A DNA stretch of 64,000 bases from Heterocephalus glaber (lineage: Eukaryota; Chordata; Mammalia; Rodentia; Bathyergidae). Made by a program: the position numbers and the translations under genes. Location of the stretch: NCBI RefSeq assembly GCF_000247695.1, contig NW_004624781.1:12569468-12633467 (forward strand), in the 5' to 3' direction. This document shows positions 60,255 to 64,000 of the stretch, piece after piece (position 1 is the first letter of the stretch; each line of letters starts with the position of its first letter). The notes beneath the pieces are model-generated. The model saw only the letters and a program-made list of their open reading frames with translations. It searched no databases and had not been told where the DNA came from.

Positions 60255-60390
60255 AGCTGGGCATGGTGGCGCACACCTGTGATCCCAGCACTCAGGAGGC
60301 TGAGGCAGGAGGGAGCCAGCCTGGCCTACATAATGAGTTCAAGGCCAGCCTGAACTACATAGTTCAACCCTGACTCAAAACAACAACAAC
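60255..60390 (+). mobile_element. B1 SINE with duplicated arm
   Basis: CCAGCCTGGCCTACATAATG and GCCAGCCTGAACTACATAGT are the two arm copies. Confidence 0.93.
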
Positions 60391-60839
60391 AAAAATTTAA
60401 ATTAGGTTTTAGAATGCTTAAAGCGTTTACAGCGGTCTTCCGGCCACAGCAGTGGGTGCTGCATAGCTGAAGGAATCCAGTGATTCCAACAGACGGGTGG
60501 GCTCTGGACAGTCCCGAGTCACACGCAAACCACTGGGTTCCCCGCCGTCACAGGAGTCTGCTTTCTCCACCCTCCCCGGCTCAGAACGACGTTGACATGT
60601 TCAGGAGAACCCTGCAGAAACAGACTGGTTTTTGTTCTCGTCTATTAATAACAGCTATTTTGAAATGCTATTTAAATCTTCTATTGTTATTTGAACTTTT
60701 CACGGATTCTGTCTCCCCGGCTGAGCTACTGGGGGCAGCAGGGACCGTGTCCCATAGGAAGCCGTGTCCCCCGTGAACCCCAGCACATAAGTATGTGTTG
60801 ATTTGCCTTTTTGTCTGTCTGAAAGGCCCGTGGTTCCCA

Positions 60840-61780
60840 CGCTCACATCCTGCTGCTGATTTCTCCATGGCTGCTCCAGCTGTGAGCTTGGCAGACGGCT
60901 CAGGCCGCCCCACGGCGGGCCGGGCCCTCACACGCGCGCACACCCACACCGAGAGAGAAGTGTCTTAATATTACTTTTATCAACAGCTATATTTGGCAAC
61001 TTTTCTCTCTAGCATTAGAGAAGACACATTACCAAATGTTACAAAAGGGAATCTGCCAAATACAACAGCTAGAACAGAAAAAATATATTATTAAAAGCCG
61101 GTGTAAACTCTACCTACTAAATTCTCTCCCTCGGCCCCTAGGTAGGTGTGCAGGGCTCGCACAGAGAGGCCGACTCCGTGTCCCCCGGGAATCGAGGTTC
61201 GACTTTGGGTCCTGCCTGTGGGGAGCTCAGGATGAGGGTTTGGAAGACAAAGCCAATGTGGCCCCAATTCCTTCCTCACTGGCAGAGGGCTGCCGGCCTC
61301 CCCTGCCTAGTGTGCCAGTCTTGGAGAGACTCTTTCATTTTGAGCAACAACTGGAGCTCAGCACATTAATTTTATAACTATTTAGAGAGAGCAGGGGAGG
61401 ACTCTTGAGCTCTTCCAGAGATAATTAAAAAGGGGGGGAGGGGGGAGAAATCTGAAACAAAAAAATAAACCAAGCTGAAGGCACCAGAGGTTTCTGAATA
61501 ACATCTTCCCGGTTAAACAATTTTAAGAATCCCATAATGCGAGAGCAACCCCACACACGCGCTCCCACACAAACGCGCTCTTTCTTCAAGCCGAGCTCAG
61601 AGAGATGCAGCAACAGGACTTCTGCTTCTTCCGCAGGGACTTCCTGCGGAGAGGACGTTTCGGCCGTCACCTCACTTCCCCAGGAGCGCTGCGGGCCCGT
61701 GTTGGGGTAACCGTGGGTCAGCACGAGGGAGCCGCCCTGCGTTCCCAACCACCTGGGCAACTCGCAGCCCTACAAGCTGA
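60840..61780. other. GC-rich patches, possible regulatory DNA
   Basis: CpG clusters at 60,840-60,955 and 61,545-61,740. No splice-supported exon could be assigned. They lie upstream of FAM81A on its strand and could be promoter or enhancer DNA, which is inference. Confidence 0.3.
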
Positions 61781-61938
61781 CTCCTGACTTCTCAGCAGAG
61801 ACAGAAAAATTCAGCCCTTCGGATGCCTGTCAACCAGCACATTCGCAGCAACTTTCCTGGGGTACCGGAAAGAGGGGATTATGTTCTGCTAAATCACCTT
61901 ATTACCTCTCATGACTGCTTTTTAAAAATACCAAATGA

Positions 61939-62026
61939 GGGCTGGGGATTTAGCTCAGTGGTTTCGCCGCCTGCTGTGCAAACGCAAGGACCCGAGTTCG
62001 ATCCCCGGTTCAAAAAAAAAAAAAAA
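61939..62026 (+). mobile_element. ID-type SINE, near consensus
   Basis: ACCAAATGAGG/ACCAAATGGGT flanks; intact promoter boxes. Confidence 0.95.
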
Positions 62027-62039
62027 ACCAAATGGGTTT

Positions 62040-62123
62040 CGAGGGGTAGCTCAGTAATACAGCGCTTGCCTAGCACATCCAAGGCCCTGAGTTCAATCCC
62101 CAGCACGGCAAAAATAAATAAGT
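62040..62123 (+). mobile_element. ID-like SINE, older subtype
   Basis: ACAGCGCTTGCCTAGCACAT middle and CCCCAGCACGGC end. Confidence 0.88.
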
Positions 62124-62127
62124 AAAA

Positions 62128-62218
62128 AGGCCGGGAGCACAGCTCAGTGGCAGAAGGTTTGCCTAGCTTATCCAAGGCCCTAGGTTTGATCCCCCAGTAC
62201 CTCAAAAGCAAACAAACA
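62128..62218 (+). mobile_element. ID-like SINE, older subtype
   Basis: Third ID-type copy in tandem orientation within 280 bases. Confidence 0.88.
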
Positions 62219-62312
62219 TGTAAACAAGGACCACTGAGCAAGGAAAAGAATCACAGAAGACCACCAAGTAGTAAAAATCAATCGAATTTCCTCTTTCAAA
62301 ATCACTTGCTTT

Positions 62313-62435
62313 TGAGCCAGGCATGGAGGGACACACCTGTGATCCCAGCACTCTGGAGGCTGAGGCAGGAGGAACACAGCAGGTTCGAGGCCAGCCTGGG
62401 GAATGTAGTGAACCTGTCTCAAAAAAAAAAAAAAG
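62313..62435 (+). mobile_element. B1 SINE
   Basis: GAGCCAGGCATGGAGGGACA head, one arm, long A tail. Confidence 0.93.
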
Positions 62436-62439
62436 GAAG

Positions 62440-62915
62440 AGAAGAACGAGCAAGTAGAGGTCGGAGAGACCCGACAATGGCAGGAAGAGGTGGCTGGGCT
62501 CCAGGGAGGAAGTGAGTCTGGGAGGCTCTCCCTTTCAGCTGCCCACTGGAAGTGTGGAGAACCAGGCGGGCCATTTTTAATACGTGATGTTCAGTTTCTC
62601 CAGTCCTTTCTCAGATCAACTATGCTCTCTCTTCGTCTCAACACAGGCACAAACTTAAGATGTCAGCAGGGAAATAATTTGTTCCACTTCTCCAAGTATC
62701 CACTGCTTCCCTACAAGAGCCTCTTCTGAGCCACCCACCTGCCTCGAAGGGCGCGGCATGGGTCTCACAGCTGCCCTCGCAGACCGGAAGCTGGCACACA
62801 GCTCTAAGGTCATCGCGACCCTCTGCTTGCTGATTTAACTGGTGCCTTAGTCCAGTCAGTGAGTACGCACTGGGCTGTGAGTCAAGGGAGACGGTATCAG
62901 CAGGGTGCCAGGCAC
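62440..62915. other. Upstream region, nothing recognised
   Basis: Single-copy-looking DNA between two B1 elements. Confidence 0.4.
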
Positions 62916-62917
62916 AA

Positions 62918-63003
62918 GTGGAGAGGGGCACCCCTGTAATGCCAGCGCTCGGGAGTCTGAGGCAGGAGGGTCGAAGGCTGGAGGCCACCCTGGGCTCCAA
63001 AAT
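62918..63003 (+). mobile_element. B1 fragment, diverged
   Basis: CACCCCTGTAATGCCAGCGC then AGTCTGAGGCAGGAGG; no tail. Confidence 0.7.
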
Positions 63004-63466
63004 GTCACAGACCCAACAGCCACTGAGCAGAAGGCAGGATGGGCTTGAGCTGGGCCATCAGGGGAAGCATCTGAGGAGCAGGATTAGAGGTGGGTATCCC
63101 AAGAGATGGGCTAAGCACAGAGTAGGGAAGGATGGAGAGAGGACAAAGCAACTGTGCCCACTGGGCAGTAGACTTCGCACCTCAACTGCTGGACACAGGA
63201 GACACAACGAGAACAAGCAGGATGGGACAGATTGAGGGGGACAGTGCAGGGTGCACCTCAAGGCTGGAGGACCAACAGGAGGTACACAGGAGCAGCACTG
63301 CCCAGGTGCCAGTTCCAGCTACAGAGAGGAGGACAACAGCACGACAGCCAGCCAGGGGCCATGGGGAGGGCACAGTGCCACCACGCACAGGACATGGCAC
63401 ACACGCCCAGTGAAGGGGCAGCCTACAAAGTAACTGGCCCGAGCCCTTCCAGAGTGTCAAGGTCAC

Positions 63467-63619
63467 CGCTGGGCGTGGTGGCGCAGGCCCGTAATCCCAC
63501 TCAGGAGGCTGAGGCAGAAGGATCGCCATGAGTTCCAGGACAGCCTGGGCTACATAGTGAGTTTGAGGCCAGCCTGATCTATTTAGCGAAACCCTGTCTC
63601 AAAAAACCGAAAAAAAAAT
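63467..63619 (+). mobile_element. B1 SINE with duplicated arm
   Basis: TGTCAAGGTCA at both flanks. Confidence 0.95.
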
Positions 63620-63852
63620 TGTCAAGGTCATGAAAGACAGATAGAATGACTACGGAACTGGCCCAGATTAAAGGAAATGACAACTAATGCAACAAAGAGC
63701 CTGGGTTGGCTCCTGGACAAAAGCATTTGTTTTGTTTTGCTTTTTAAAGATCTTTCCCCCTCTTTTTGCATAAAGGACAACTGGTGATACATGATAAGAT
63801 CTGTGGATTGGATAATAACCCTAAATCAATGTTAAATCTGATTTTTCCTCCA

Positions 63853-63882
63853 ATACTGGGGATCAAACTCAGGACCTTGATT
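63853..63882 (-). mobile_element. ID-type SINE, extremely truncated
   Basis: Only about 30 bases of the reversed 3' half remain (ACTGGGGATCAAACTCAGGA), yet GTTAAATCTGATTTT flanks it on both sides. Confidence 0.85.
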
Positions 63883-64000
63883 GTTAAATCTGATTTTGAC
63901 ACTTGTTTTGGAAGAAAGTGTTCTTTTTTAAGAAAAAAAAATACCCTTAAGTATTTAGGAGGATAAAGGTATACCATGTCTATATTATTCTGAAGTGGTT

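Noticed and set aside
62040..62218. Regularly spaced repeats that might suggest an array
   Set aside because: They are independent SINE insertions of different subtypes with distinct tails, not a CRISPR or satellite array.
51371..64000. MYO1E, expected upstream of FAM81A from human gene order
   Set aside because: No myosin motor exon was recognised on either strand.

Overview
This is nuclear DNA from a mammal, and the repeats point to a rodent. There are dozens of tRNA-derived ID-type SINEs, 7SL-derived B1 elements, and B1-ID composite dimers. The composites and the unusual ID consensus argue against mouse or rat and suggest a non-murid lineage (squirrel-, beaver- or kangaroo-rat-like). I cannot name the species.

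One protein-coding gene is recognisable: FAM81A on the minus strand, coding from about 51.3 kb down to 21.26 kb. Eight exons carry an uninterrupted reading frame of 366 codons, including a tiny first coding exon. All junctions are GT-AG and all phases agree. A repeat-free stretch of about 2 kb after the stop (21,255 to about 19,230) is probably the 3' UTR. The protein is a coiled-coil protein reported at the postsynaptic density. The exon holding the start codon also carries a 24-codon upstream ORF that overlaps the start in another frame.

Layout: 1-19,200 is downstream intergenic DNA. It holds SINEs, an MT/ORR1-like MaLR LTR, a solo ERV-type LTR, a Tigger end, minus-strand L1 sequence with SINE and hAT MITE insertions, a CpG-dense patch, and an RPL21 processed pseudogene split by a SINE. 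19,230-51,370 is FAM81A; its introns hold L1 (one L1 inside an older L1), two opposed mariner remnants with an L1 tail inserted, a second solo LTR, MaLR LTRs, microsatellites and many SINEs. 51,371-64,000 is upstream of the exon with the start codon and may still be FAM81A 5' intron; no further exon could be identified. It holds a minus-strand L1 end, many SINEs and several GC-rich patches.

Two 100-base N runs (1,977-2,076 and 37,192-37,291) are assembly gaps. I saw no operon, CRISPR array, prophage, intact provirus or second functional gene, and nothing I would call a new biological system. The most useful leads are the FAM81A start region, the opposed mariner pair, the CpG-dense patch near 15.8 kb, and the recent ID-SINE activity with intact target-site duplications.
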